NCBI GenBank assembly: GCA_039566865.1
Contig: CM076943.1
Span: 40,990,663-41,054,662 of the forward strand
DNA length: 64,000 bases
Source: Aurelia coerulea
Taxonomy: Eukaryota > Cnidaria > Scyphozoa > Semaeostomeae > Ulmaridae
Direction: 5' to 3'
How positions within the stretch are numbered: the first letter of the stretch is position 1; the number at the start of each line of letters is the position of its first letter. Position numbers and translations under genes: made by a program. Below the pieces are notes generated by a model. That model was given only the letters and a program-made list of their open reading frames with translations. It made no database searches and was not told where the DNA came from. Shown here piece after piece: positions 45,458 through 56,062 of this stretch.

Positions 45458-46752
45458 TCTAGATAATGACCAAACTAGATAATGATTACACTGTTGGAGC
45501 AATATTGATGGATTTATCGAAAGCTTTCGACTGTATCCCGCATGATTTGCTTATAGCAAAACTCTATGCGTATCGTTTCGATGCAAATTCTCTGGTCTTT
45601 ATTTATTCCTATTTAAAACGGCGCAGACAATCGGTTCGAATAAACAATGTTTGCAGCAACTATCAATCTGTTTTATCAGGGGTTCCTCAAGGATCCGTCT
45701 TGGGCCCTATTCTTTTCAACTTCTATATCAATGACCTGTTTCATTTCATCAAAGAATCATCTCTTGTCAATTACGCAGATGATAATACTTCAACTTATTT
45801 TTCCAATGGTCTCCCACAACTAATTGACGTGTTCGAAAAGGAGGCATGCATTGCTCTCACATGGCTCGATCGAAATGAAATGATCGCTAACCCAGAAAAA
45901 TTCTGCGCACTTCTCGTTAAAAAAGATCAATCGGACACCACTGGGCATAGTATTTCTATTCAAGGGAAAAAGATTAAATCTGAAGCTTCAGTAAAGTTGC
46001 TTGGTGTAAATCTCGACCATAAACTAAACTTTGACCTCCACATATCTGATCTTTGCAAAAAAGCAGCCACCCAGCTAAATGTACTGAAACGACTGAAATC
46101 ATTTCTTGGCTTTGCGGACAAAAAGGTACTCGTCCAAAGCTTTGTCTTTTCTAACTTTAACTACTGCCCTTTAGTATGGTTTTTCTCATCCTCTAGATCT
46201 ATGGATAAGATCGAAAAAATACAGGAGAGAGCACTTCGATTTCTTTATGATGACCATAATTCTTCTTATGAAGAACTACTTGGAACTAATCAGAAAAATG
46301 CACAATGCATGTAAATAGGCTTAGATACCTCTGCATTGAGATTTTCAAAACTGTAAACTAGCTAAATCCTGCATTCATGCAAAATATTTTCGAAACAAGA
46401 GCCTCCAATCGACCTTCACGTCGTCAAAATGATTTGCAGCACTATAGGCCCAACCAAACAACGTTCGGTTCAAGTAGTCTCAGGTCTTTTGGGCCGCAGA
46501 TCTGGAATCGTCTGCCAGATGATATAAAATCGGCAGAAAATCTGGTCCAATTCAAAAGGCTAATCAAGACCTGGGATGGGGCCACCTGCAGATGCAATGT
46601 ATGCCTTCGAAATTAATCCTGTATATGATTTATTTAAAACATTTATTAACTTATATCAAATAATACAATTAGACTAGTTGCTATTGTAGCTAAAATGTTT
46701 CGATTTAAAATAAAAGATACACACACACAAACACACACACACACACACACAC
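45458..46752 (+). pseudogene. 5'-truncated LINE (second family), RT and C-terminal region
   Basis: A plus-strand frame 45466-46314 encodes RT motif A (LMDLSKAFDCI), motif B (SGVPQGSVLGPILF) and an intact YADD box (NYADDN), followed by the thumb and a VKLLGVNLDHKLNF stretch. After a frameshift near 46300 and a stop near 46363 the frame resumes (46377-46616) with a IWNRLPDDIKSAENLVQFKR end and a Cys-x-Cys C-terminus. The 3' end is an (AC)n tail. The flanks GTCCAA (45452-45457) and CAACATTTT show it landed in element A; the matching uninterrupted sequence is at 49305-49325. Endonuclease and N-terminal parts are missing. Confidence 0.9.
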
Positions 46753-46753
46753 A
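46717..46753. repeat. (AC)n microsatellite tail of the LINE
   Basis: A run of CA dinucleotides that forms the 3' tail of the LINE copy at 45458-46752. Confidence 0.8.
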
Positions 46754-47162
46754 ACATTTTCGGATTGCCTGATTTGAAAATAGGGGTGATTTTCCCACAT
46801 CTAAAGTTTTGATTGTTGCAAATATTTTGACTCTTTTTCTTCAGATAAAAATGTTGCGTGCTCTCCTCCGCAGGTACCTTTTCAAGGTTGAGCAGGTGGG
46901 GCACGCACAAGCAGAGAGATAAGGGACTTCCCTCCCCTGCGTTTTTCTTTCCTCTATCAATTCTTATCGAAGGTGCTTTGTTCTTCAACAGGAAAATGGC
47001 ATTACATGAATTTTGGATGTTAGTTTTCGTACAATACCGCATACCGCGCTGTGAAAGCTCGATACCGCAATACCGCAAGTTTTTCCCATCATTACCGCAA
47101 TACCGCACAAAATTTACCCCCGATACCGCAACACCGCAAACCCCGAAGTACCCCTCATTATG

Positions 47163-47484
47163 ATCACGCTGTTTTGATACCGAATTATTTTAGGATTGAG
47201 TCTTTAGGGTTCGCCATTTCACCAAATCATCATATGATGATAGAAAAGGGAATATTCTGTTTCTATTTGCCAGCACATTTTAATCACATTTGCATTATGT
47301 TCGTTCTTTGGAAAGGGCCCCACAGTGGCCTAGGCATTTGGGGTAAAAGTAGCATTTTTCTCGTCAGTGGTGGGGGAAGTCATAGGGCCTGGTGGGGCAA
47401 TTCCCCCACCACTGAGTATGTTAAAAAATGCCCTGCCCAAATTTAGATGCAGGTATTACCATATGACTTCCCGTGAAGTACGTA
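47163..47484. other. Spacer between elements A and B
   Basis: About 320 bp of single-copy-looking sequence between two opposite copies of the RT-carrying element, with a local inverted repeat GGTGGGGGAAGTCATAGGGC...GAATTCCCCCACC-type near 47370-47413. No gene is seen. Confidence 0.4.
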
Positions 47485-47709
47485 GTTAATGAGGGGTACT
47501 TCGGGGTTTGCGGTATTGCGGTATAGGGGGTAAATTTTGTGCGGTATTGCGGTAATGACGGGAAAAACTTGCGGTATTGCGGTATCGGACTTTCACAGTG
47601 CGGTATGCGGTATTGTACGAAAATTAACATCCAAATTTCCTGTAATACCATTTTTCCTGCTTAGGAACGAAGCATCTTGGAGACGAATTGATATAGAGGA
47701 AAGAAAAAC

Positions 47710-48228
47710 CCCGGGGGGACCACTTGGTACCTGATGTGTTATCATGCTCGTACAAAAAAGCGCGGGAAAGGGTGCCTTTCTTGCAAGTAGGCACGGTCCC
47801 GCGCGGGCCCGTGTTTAGGGGTGCCAATTCGACCAAAATTAAAAAAAGGGTGCACTTTTCTCTGCATTTGATAAATTCAATTTGTCCTACAATGATATTT
47901 TAGTCATAATTTATAAAAAAGAATTCTTAACGAGTCAAAGAACTTATCAGACCAGCATGATGGGGAAGGAAGTCGAGAGCATTTTCCTCCTCTTCAAATC
48001 ACACCGGCAATATCAGCAAATTTAGTAGCTGACTTGTCAGCGATTAGGGTACCTGAATTAGAGAAGTTCTATTTTGACACGGGAAAGGGTATATTCTCAT
48101 GAAAACTTTCCGCGATTAGGGTATGTATTGCGCTAAAACAGGTCAGCGTTTAGGGTGCAAATGTTAAGCCTTTGTACGAGCATGATAGACATGATACTAT
48201 AGGAAAGTATAGGAGTGGTCCCCCCGGG
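47710..48228. mobile_element. CCCGGGGGG-ended element with 8-bp duplication, inside element B
   Basis: The ends CCCGGGGGGACCACTTGG and AGTGGTCCCCCCGGG are flanked by AGAAAAAC (47702-47709, 48229-48236). The uninterrupted counterpart is in element A around 46945. TCATGCTCGTACAAA is mirrored further inside. It belongs to the same terminus class as 10389, 30725 and 57915. Confidence 0.85.
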
Positions 48229-48386
48229 AGAAAAACGAAGGAGAGGGAAGTCCCTTATCTGTCTCTCTCTATCTCTCTCTGCCTGCTCCACCTGCTCAAC
48301 CTTGAAAAAGGTACCTGCGGAGGAGAGCGCGCAACATTTTTATCTGAAGAAAAAGAATCAAATATTTGCACGAATCAAAACTTTAA

Positions 48387-49268
48387 CCCTATTCGTACTG
48401 GGGGGGGGCGTTTTTCGCCCCCCCCCTACCAGTTTTTGCTGCGTTACGCTAAAACGACAAGAGATATAACCACCAGTTTTGGTGACTTTTACTCAAATTT
48501 CATAGGCAATTAAAATTCAAAACATTTCGTTGTTCTACCTCTGATCATGTGACCACAGTAATACCATATTTGGAGAGTAGTCAACAAAGAAAAAGCTTAA
48601 AATGCCTGCAGTGTTCGTATCGTTTGCCTGATCGATCTCAAACATGCACCATTCGATTACATTTGTTGAGTACTTTCATTTGATATATAAATTTTTCATA
48701 TTTGCTTATGTCAGCAAAATTTAATATCTATGACATCATTCACATTTATGACGTCATTTCTCTAATAAAGAAGTGTAAGACATAAACTTTTTTAGTCTAA
48801 TTTGCTTCATCTTATTTATTTGATTCATTTTGAGTCTATATTTACCAGATAAAAGGACAGGACTGGCAAAAACCTGCGATGAAAGTAAATGCATGCAACA
48901 AAAGGCTAATTTAAGGCTAATTGTGCTAAAAATAGAAGCTAACAAATTTTGAAAAGTATATATCTTTAAACTATGACATGTTCCCTACTATTTGAAACAA
49001 ATTTGGAGAAAATCGGTTGAGTGGTTGATTAAATAGAATTTTTCTGGTGAAGAAAGTATAAATTTGCCAATTTTCGTCAGTTTTTCGGTTGCCTAGCAAC
49101 GAATCACGTGACTTATTGATTGTCATTGTTTTATTTGAATAGCCAATTGTCTAAAGAACAATAGGGGTAAGTCTTATTGTTATATCTTTTTTAGCTTTGG
49201 AGAAAAAGAGGGGGGGCGCTCCCCCCCCCAGTACAAAATACCTAAAAAATCGCCCAGTACAAATAGGG
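48387..49268. mobile_element. piggyBac-like TTAA element inside element B
   Basis: CCCTATTCGTACTGGG after TTAA (48383-48386) and CCCAGTACAAATAGGG before TTAA (49269-49272). Element A has the unoccupied site at about 46800-46810. It is near-identical in layout to 21900-22787. Non-autonomous. Confidence 0.9.
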
Positions 49269-50403
49269 TTAAATGTGGGAAATCACCCCTGTTTTCAAAT
49301 CAGGCAATCTGACAATGTTGGACAACTATACGCCTATCACGGTAATTCCTCCTCTATCAAAAGTTATCGAGAAGATCATTTACAATCAAACATCCCAGTA
49401 CCTTGAATTGAATGGCCTATTTTGCCCACATCAGTTTGGGTTTAGACAAGGGAGATCAAGGCAACATGCAGTTACCTTACTGTCAGAAAAGGTTACACAG
49501 AACATTGATAAAGGGCTATGTAGTGGTGCTGTCTATATTGACCTCCGTCAAGCCTTCGACACAGCACGTCATGTAACCTTGCTGGAAAAATTACCAGGTG
49601 ATGAAATGGATGATGTGGAATTACAATGGATAGGTGATTATCTCTTTAATAGAAAACAAAAAGTAATTTTTGATAACACCAGCTCATGCGAAGAAAATGT
49701 TACATGTGGTGTCCCACAAGGATCCATCCTGGGGCCGTTTCTCAACGACATCGTTCCATATTTCGCTCACTGATGCTGACAATACTGTTTAATATTGTGC
49801 ACGAAAGAACTCAAATGAAATAGAACATTTACTTAACAGTGCACTGCAAACAGTTGCAGACTAGTTTAATGAAAATAACTTGTTCATTAACTTGAAAAAA
49901 GGTAAAACTGAATTTTGCGATATGGATCACATCAAAAGTTGTCCAAACAGCCAAAGGTGGACATCAAAATCTACAATCAAACTATTCATGAGACCAAATC
50001 GTACAAGTACATTGGTGCAGATTTGGATAACCATCTGAACCTACATCAACATTTTGAAAATGTGTACAAAAAAGGCATCCCCCGGAGTAAAGCTTTTTAT
50101 CTCGTATTCGCGAAAAAATCAGCCGTTATGTAGCAGAATCGATATACATAACAATGATACGATACGGCCACTACAGTTGTACTGCTACCCACTGCAGCTT
50201 TCCCTACCCCAAGGAACAGTAACAAGCTACAGTATATACAAAATAGAGCAGCCAGAATTTTCAACCCAAGAGCAAAGATACCGTCATGGGACAACAAAGA
50301 CCTGAATGGTTACTTCAAAAGATCTCAGCATGAAATCAACACTCTTGTGTTGTTTAAAACCATCGAAGTCTTTGTAGATGTCCAAGAAAAACGTATTTGA
50401 CTC
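49269..50403 (+). pseudogene. LINE-type RT remnant in element B
   Basis: The frame 49273-49773 encodes TPVFKSGN, DNYTPITVIPPLSKV, CPHQFGFRQGRSRQHAV, motif A as GAVYIDLRQAFDTARH, and motif B as CGVPQGSILGPF. After a shift the catalytic box reads ADN with a stop close behind (about 49773-49793). Later pieces in other frames (49890-50130, 50060-50305) give the SYKY-IGADLDNHLN region and a C-terminal LYCYPLQLSLPQ stretch, ending near 50403. There is no endonuclease. It is the same fragment as in element A, with independent later damage. Confidence 0.85.
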
Positions 50404-51042
50404 TAATCAATTCTAATCTTAGTACATTAAACTATTTTCATTTTCTTCTACTTTTTACCTTAATTTCAACTACAACGATTGTCAATAGGTAGGATTACAG
50501 GTCCTGGAATGATAACAGATAGTTTTATGCTGAACAAGTCAACCTGTCAAAATATTAGTTATTATTAATATCCTTATTATTACTTTTTGTTTTGAAAAGT
50601 TTCCTTTCGAACCATGTTGCTTTCGAATACATTTGCACCTTTGACCCGGATATTAAAAGTACCACTAAAGGGTAAACAGTTTAGATCAATGATACGACTG
50701 TGATATAAGATCTGTTCTATATATTCATAATTTCTGCCGTCAATGCAGTTTTACTAAAATCACATCGATGAAATTTTTCCCATCGTTCTCACATCACTAT
50801 TTTGTCTGTAAAAGATCTAACAACGATCTAAAAGATCAGACTACAAATTTTGCTGGAGGAAAGTGGATTTAGGTCGCAATCAAACTGCAACAGACCGGTG
50901 TACTGTATTAATAGCTTTGTTTTTTAGTTTTCTAGCGTTTGCGGTATTTTGCTATTTTTTGGTGCGGGATTGCGGTATTTGGTGTCTTTTTCGTGCGGTA
51001 TTGCGGTATTGGGACCCCCCCCCCGAAGTACCCCTCGTTAAT

Positions 51043-51397
51043 GCAACAGATGTGGATTAAGTGAATTGAAAGGGGAAACAGATTGGTTTATTATTTCATT
51101 ACAGGATCAGAGCCTTGCCACAAACCACCACCGGAAAAAGATCATTGAAGACGGGAGAAACCAAAATGCAGATTATGCGTTATTTTTATTAGACTGGTAG
51201 GCAGTTTCTTAAATTTTTGGGCCATTAGTTTCAGAGTTAATTTGAAACTATAATTCAGCTTTAACAAAAAATGTCAAAACAAAAATTTTGCTTTTTAAAT
51301 TCAGCTTTCGAAAAATTGAGCCTACTATTTCTTATAAGCGGTTTCTTATGCAACTGGAAAATTTTTCAAAAAAAGGTCACAATGGCCACAAGATAAT
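51043..51397. other. Intronic sequence with a TATAAGAAAC-type fragment
   Basis: Bases 51190-51350 resemble the interior and one end of the 34192-34576 element (GGCAGTTTCTTAAATTTTTG, AAAATTGAGCCTA). No gene. Confidence 0.45.
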
Positions 51398-51832
51398 CGG
51401 TTGTTTGCTGGTCGGTGGTAAGTGGTTTCCTTGGTCGGTGGTCGGTGGTCGGTGGTCGGTGGTAAGTGGTTTTCTTGGTCGGTGGTAAGTGGTAAGTGGT
51501 AAGTGGTTTTCTTGGTCGGTGGTAAGTGGTAAGTGGTTTTCTTGGTCGGTGGTAAGTGGTAAGTGGTAAGTGGTTTTCTTGGTCGGTGGTAAGTGGTAAG
51601 TGGATTGTTGGTCGGTGGTCGGTGATAAGTATGGTCGGTGGTAAGTGGTTTGTTGGTCGGTGGTCGGTGGTTTTCGTGGTCGGTGGTCGGTGGTGTTGGT
51701 CGGTGGTCGGTGGTGCTGGTCGGTGGTCGGTGGTCGGTCTGGTCGGTGGTCGGTCTGGTCGGTGGTCGGTGCGGTCGGTGGTATGTGGTCGGTGCACTGG
51801 TCGGTGTGGTCGGTGGTAAGTGGTTGTACACC
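51398..51832 (-). repeat. ACTTACCACCGACC minisatellite, minus orientation
   Basis: About 435 bp of GGTCGGTGGTAAGTGG units, the reverse complement of the array at 40378-40912, with the shared edge GTTGTACACCACGCCGTTTT directly after. Long frames on both strands are artefacts. Confidence 0.9.
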
Positions 51833-52388
51833 ACGCCGTTTTAAATATATTGAAGATGTTTGCATAGATAAAGGAAATAGCCTGTCCATTTTTCGCATTT
51901 GTCCTGGATTTCCAGGTGTCCACAAGCATGATGCATTCAATTTCTTGTGTCTTTGTGATCAAGCAACGACGTTCCCACTCTAAGTCTTCGATAAGAGAAC
52001 GTCACGATCGTCTGTTGCGAAATATTCCGTTTTGCAGTGATGACGTCAGGTAAAAATAACGTCATCGGCTCAAATTAGGACACAGATTCGGTAAATGTTG
52101 ATATTTTCTGGGCTAATTACGTTAGTTTTATGCGATAGACGTTCTACAGTCGTCAAGAAATGACATGAAAGGTGCCGCATTCATTCGTTTTATAGGAAAG
52201 GAGTGAAATTTGAAAAACCTCATGTTGCTAAGTATCACGTGGTAATTGACGCGTTTCGAGAAAGATTATTCAAAATTTTACCGTTTACCATCGATTTTCG
52301 TTATACTAATGCATGCGGCTATCCAAGAAACAAAGTTCCAATTTTCCCGCCCAAAATTGGTACGTAGCGCCAGTACAGCCCGGTCAAT
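51833..52388. other. Intronic sequence, no gene recognised
   Basis: A short open frame with several cysteines at 51840-51983 does not fit the EGF spacing. No splice-bounded exon is recognised. Confidence 0.4.
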
Positions 52389-52965
52389 GAGCCTGTTTAT
52401 ATGAGGCGACCCAGCACGCCTGACTGGGCTGGCTCGCCTAGGCGGGATGACTTTAATTTGTGTTTATATGAGTGAAGACTGGGAGACTATCCCGGCCAGA
52501 CGGGCTGGCCTCGTAATGATGCATGTTATCACGTATCAAGGGATTTTAAAAGACGATGGCCTGAAAAAGACTTTAACATTTAAACAATGAGCTCTCGCCT
52601 AGGCACATCAATTATATTCACGTCGGTCAACCGGGCCAGCCCGCCTGACGCCGTTTATACACGATCTAGCTTCACCGGGATCCGCCTACCCAATTCACAG
52701 ATCTCGGCTAACCGCGCTGGCCCGTTGCTCATATAAACGCAACTTTATTCAACAAAGGACGTTTTTGTTCATTCAAATCCCACCTAGGCAAGCCATAGAC
52801 TGATTGCAAGTTCGTAGTTATTGCTATTGACAGGCTGATATTGTTGTTGTTGCTGTTGTTGTTGTTGTTGTTGTGTTGTTGTTGTTGCGATAACTGGGAC
52901 TATTTCGTGAGTCTAGGCGAGCCAGCCCGGTTAGGCGGCCTAGCTCGCCCCATATAAACAGGCCC
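52389..52965. mobile_element. TIR element with GCCTGTTTATATG ends
   Basis: GAGCCTGTTTATATGAGGCG at the left and CGCCCCATATAAACAGGCC at the right are inverted. The motif GTTTATA(T/C)(G/A) recurs inside in both senses along with CCAGCCCG/CGGGCTGG palindromes, so the element can fold into several hairpins. Target duplication is not resolved. Non-coding. Confidence 0.65.
52838..52896. repeat. (TTG)n microsatellite
   Basis: About 19 TTG units with single-base interruptions, inside the preceding element. Confidence 0.9.
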
Positions 52966-52994
52966 TATGACGTTTCATTACGGAATGCTATGCT

Positions 52995-53520
52995 TTGTTA
53001 AAGGTGACCTGAAGCGAAAATTTTTATTAATGCAAATGGACGGCACAGTCGAATGCTGAAGAATTCTGTTTATATCTCTTTGATATCTCATTTCGTTTTC
53101 AAGTTATCCACTGATATTAAGTTGCAGCTGATGACGTCATTTTGTTTGCAAATTACTAGGATAACATATGGAAATATAACTGTATCTGATCTTTGAACGG
53201 TTACAATTGTAGGGAACATTTCAGCTGAGCTAAATAAATGTAATATAAATTGCCTCATGACTTAATATGATGTTTAGAAAGGCATGTTGATTGTGCAAAC
53301 TTTTTAAATTAGATTTCTCTTTGGAAACATGGCCAACTTTGTATACTTTCTTTACATTTTGCAAACAAAATGACGTCATCAGCCAATTGTCCAAAACAGT
53401 GGATAACTCAAAAATGAAAGAAGGTATCAAAAAAATTTAAATGACATTCTTTATCATTCAACTGTGCTATTCATTTGCTGCTTCATTATATTCTGCTGAA
53501 GCATTATTGACTTTGTTGCA
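52995..53520. mobile_element. Imperfect foldback element, TTAA-type left end
   Basis: GTTATCCACTG, GCTGATGACGTCATTTTG and TTTGCAAA(T) near 53100-53150 are mirrored at 53360-53415 (CAAAATGACGTCATCAGC, CAGTGGATAAC). Outer parts pair imperfectly (GCAAATGGACGGCACAGTCG with the complement of AACTGTGCTATTCATTTGC). The left end AGGTGACCTG follows TTAA, as in Kolobok-like elements; the right end is worn. Confidence 0.5.
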
Positions 53521-53601
53521 CTGAATTTTCCACATAGCAAAAAAGGGTCACGGTACAACATTTCTACCTACTACAGATTAATGATATTCATTTTTTTACA
53601 G

Positions 53602-53724
53602 ATAATGTTGATTGCACCCATATTTCTAATGAATGTCGTGAAAAATCAATCTGTACAAACTGCGACAAGTCATTCAGATGTGACTGTATTTCTGGATTCT
53701 TTTGGGATAACAGTATTTATTCAG
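53602..53724 (+). CDS. EGF-like domain exon, diverged (exon 4)
   Basis: A pyrimidine-rich acceptor TTTTTTTACAG and donor GGTAAAT bound 123 nt, phase 1 at both ends, the same length as exons 3 and 5. The product begins DNVDC, continues HISNECREKSIC, TNCDKSFRCDC and ends SGFFWDNSIYSG. Six cysteines are present but the spacing is unusual (a cysteine three residues after the third) and the usual last cysteine is missing, replaced in an IYSG end. It joins in frame to exon 3 (TCT GAT) and exon 5 (TCA GCT). The splice borders, phase and length make it credible; the altered disulphide pattern suggests relaxed or novel selection. Confidence 0.7.
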
Positions 53725-55327
53725 GTAAATTGAATTTAATGCTAATTTTGGCAATTTAACTTTAACATTAATCCTATTCCCAACAAGTGGTGGATTTGGT
53801 GTGCAAGCTGTCACCTTATGGCCAAAACAATGCTTGATTGCTTGGTGCACTCATCTTGCTTCTTGGTAAGACTTGTCCATATCAATGTGCAGCGTAGTTA
53901 TTAGTTTTGAAATTTTTCAGAGGAAATGCATGAAAAACGTAAAATTGTCTAATTTCTCAGAAAATCTAATGAATGTTTTCAACAAATTTTGTTTTATGTG
54001 TGCTTCCCCTAATACATCTGGTAACTGGCTCTTCATTTGAGCAGTGCCACGCTATGCTGTATGGGGCAGGATCCGCATCTGTTCTAACGCCACATTATCC
54101 GTTACTTTGTTTCTCATGAAAAAACGGTGCACAAGGAAAAAACCATTCTGTTTCAATTCAAAACACTATTCGAAGTGGAATGATTTAAAAACCGAGCTGT
54201 TTAGAAAGCACGCCTCGCCGTTTTCAATAGAAACACCCAAAACGGGGTAAATTGAAAACCTTGACGCGATTACTTCAATGTTCCCAAATCTATGGCACAT
54301 TTCAATTTCAGCATCGTTTTCATTTATTTGAAAAAAGGATCAATGGAAACATCTCCATTTTTATGTGAAGCCCTCTTGTAGAAAACAGGGTAATGGAAAA
54401 GCTGAAGATTTGGCAAAAACAGAGTTTAGAGAACACGGATTTCTATTGAAACTAGAGGGGCTTCGCCCTTAATGGTCAGCTTTCGAAACGAAAGTTATTT
54501 CAGAATAAGGGAATGCGCTAGGAATAGATAAATCACGATAACAATGTTCAGAAACTCTTTCTCAAAGCTGAACTTAAATGTAACGACTGTCCACATGTTT
54601 GTCTTCGAACATTTTTAGCTCAAATGCATGTCGATCTGGGCCTAGTTTTTTGCATGGCGTCTAGTTGGAAAGGATATCTTTACAAATGAATTAATTTTGT
54701 TAAGTTCTGCGAGGTCATTCTAAAGTTATACGGGCCTTATACCAATTTCCCAAGTTGGAAAATAACAAAAACCTAAGATTGTCTTCTATGCTAAAACGTT
54801 TACAAGAATAGAAACTTGCTTAAAGAGTAGGGATTTTAATATTTTCAGGGCTTGTTCAAAGAAGTTCAGAATTTCAATTGCTCGGCATTTTAGTAAAGTA
54901 TATATCTTTCCGCATTCAACGGCCTTTCTCTCAGAAAAAATTCCAGGCTTCAAACATATGTTCCGAAGATTTATTAACTTGCGACTACAATCCTGGCCAA
55001 AAGAAGCTGGGACACAGGCAAATTTTAGTGACTTCATGATGTTTCCTAATATATCGAGGAGAAAACATACGTTTAGAGTCTCCTAATCCCCCCTCCCCCC
55101 TTCTTCAATGTTGAGAAGGTCGAGAGGCTTTTGATTCAAGCAACACCGAAACGGGGGGAGCGGGGGGCACGTAATCAAAGACCGAAGTAGTGCAATTTTA
55201 TGATTTGTCCCAAGTATTTTGGCCAAGATTGTAGGTAAACACAAATCTCTTCTGAACTCACTCTGTCCTCAGAACAGCAAAGTCATATCTATGGCCATAT
55301 ATGACGATACATTCATTCTGTTTCTAG
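53725..55327. other. Intron 4
   Basis: About 1.6 kb. A transposon-like end CTAGAGGGGCTTCGCCCTTAAT lies at 54458, resembling the nested element at 12576. C/G runs occur at 55088-55098 and 55154-55167. No other exon is recognised. Confidence 0.5.
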
Positions 55328-55450
55328 CTATCCATGAATGCACATTTGGTCCTTATAATTGCAGTGCTCGATTTGTCTGCGCAAACAGCAATGGCTCATT
55401 CAAACCTAATTGTATTTTTGGATACCCTTGGAATTTATTGAATTCTTCAG
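55328..55450 (+). CDS. EGF-like domain exon, degenerate (exon 5)
   Basis: Acceptor TTTCTAG and donor GGTAAGA bound 123 nt, phase 1 at both ends. The product starts AIHEC, follows with TFGPYNCSARFVC, then ANSNGSFKPNC and IFGYPWNLLNSSG. It keeps the layout of a cbEGF module (HEC start, Asn and GSF before the fourth cysteine position) but has only four of six cysteines: the one after GSF is Pro-side shifted and the last is Ser. It is probably a decayed or repurposed module. Further exons must lie downstream because the donor is strong and no stop occurs, but none was recognised before the window end. Confidence 0.7.
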
Positions 55451-55469
55451 GTAAGAGAATATGATATTT

Positions 55470-55800
55470 AATAATAATATAATAATAATAATAATTAATT
55501 TCTTTAAGGTTGGCGTGGTATATAGCACTAGGCTAATTAATGCCAACCATTATCGATACAAAAGATGTGTAATAATTATAATCAACCTAAATATAACCTA
55601 AATTTACAATAAAATCCTTACATAATCTACAGTTGCATGAAAAATTCCAAAACTTAATTTCCCTTTTAAAATTCCCTACAGATCGGGACTTTTTTATATG
55701 CAATGGCAAATCTCGCCAGAGATTTTGCCCCAGGAAGATAGCATCAGGCGATAGCATCAGGCGGAACAAACTTCCTAGAAGGTTGAAAGTTAACCTCATC
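55470..55800 (-). pseudogene. LINE 3' end fragment
   Basis: The minus-strand frame 55587-55799 reads GQNLWRDLPLHIKKSRSVGN, a basic FKREIKFW stretch and a CNCRLC end, the same layout as the C-terminus of the LINE at 45458-46752. An (AAT)n run at 55470-55500 is its 3' tail. No RT motif remains. It lies antisense in the intron after exon 5. Confidence 0.7.
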
Positions 55801-55829
55801 AGTAACGGCGTGATGTAAAGCTACCGACC

Positions 55830-56062
55830 TTCGACCTCACCCACCAGTGCGCCGACCACTTACCATCGACCACTCGACCACACCTACCAACGACCCGACT
55901 AACCCCCGACCACAGACCAGCACAACCGACTACCGACCACCGATCTTGAAAACCACTTACCACAGACTATAACTGTCACCTACAGTTACCAATCCACCAG
56001 ATTTACCAATCCACCACATACCACCAACCCACCACCGACCACATACCACCGACCAAACCTAA
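55830..56062 (+). repeat. Degenerate ACTTACCACCGACC minisatellite, plus orientation
   Basis: CCACCGACCACATACCACC-type units, more diverged than at 40378. It is paired with an inverted array at 57312-57545 around a piggyBac-like element. Confidence 0.8.

Larger units (their letters stand above)
42762..47156 (-). mobile_element. TIR element A carrying a LINE-type reverse transcriptase
   Basis: It begins GAGGGGTACTTCGGGG at 42762 and ends CCCCGAAGTACCCCTC at 47156, flanked by ATTATG on both sides (42756-42761, 47157-47162). Both subterminal zones carry repeated TACCGCAATACCGC phrases. Read on the minus strand it contains the same RT segment as element B, then a non-LINE tail. It is broken by a hAT-like element (43168-44668) and by a plus-strand LINE (45458-46752), and lacks about 580 bp near its minus-strand 3' end compared with B. 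The superfamily is not assigned; a 6-bp duplication is known for a few eukaryotic DNA-transposon groups such as IS3EU and Dada. Confidence 0.8.
47491..51036 (+). mobile_element. TIR element B carrying the same LINE-type reverse transcriptase
   Basis: GAGGGGTACTTCGGGG at 47491 and CCCCGAAGTACCCCTC ending at 51036, flanked by GTTAAT on both sides (47485-47490, 51037-51042). Subterminal GCGGTATTGCGGTA phrases lie at both ends. Inside, in order: a leader shared with element A (CTGCTCAACCTTGAAAA, GGTACCTGCGGAGGAGAGC), the RT segment, and a ~600-bp non-coding tail also partly shared with A. Two later insertions sit within it (47710-48228, 48387-49268). Different target sites from A show independent insertions of one family. 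Confidence 0.8.

Noticed and set aside
51840..51983. Cysteine-containing frame in intron 3
   Set aside because: Cysteine spacing does not fit EGF, the frame is continuous with the minisatellite, and no acceptor/donor pair in the right phase was found.
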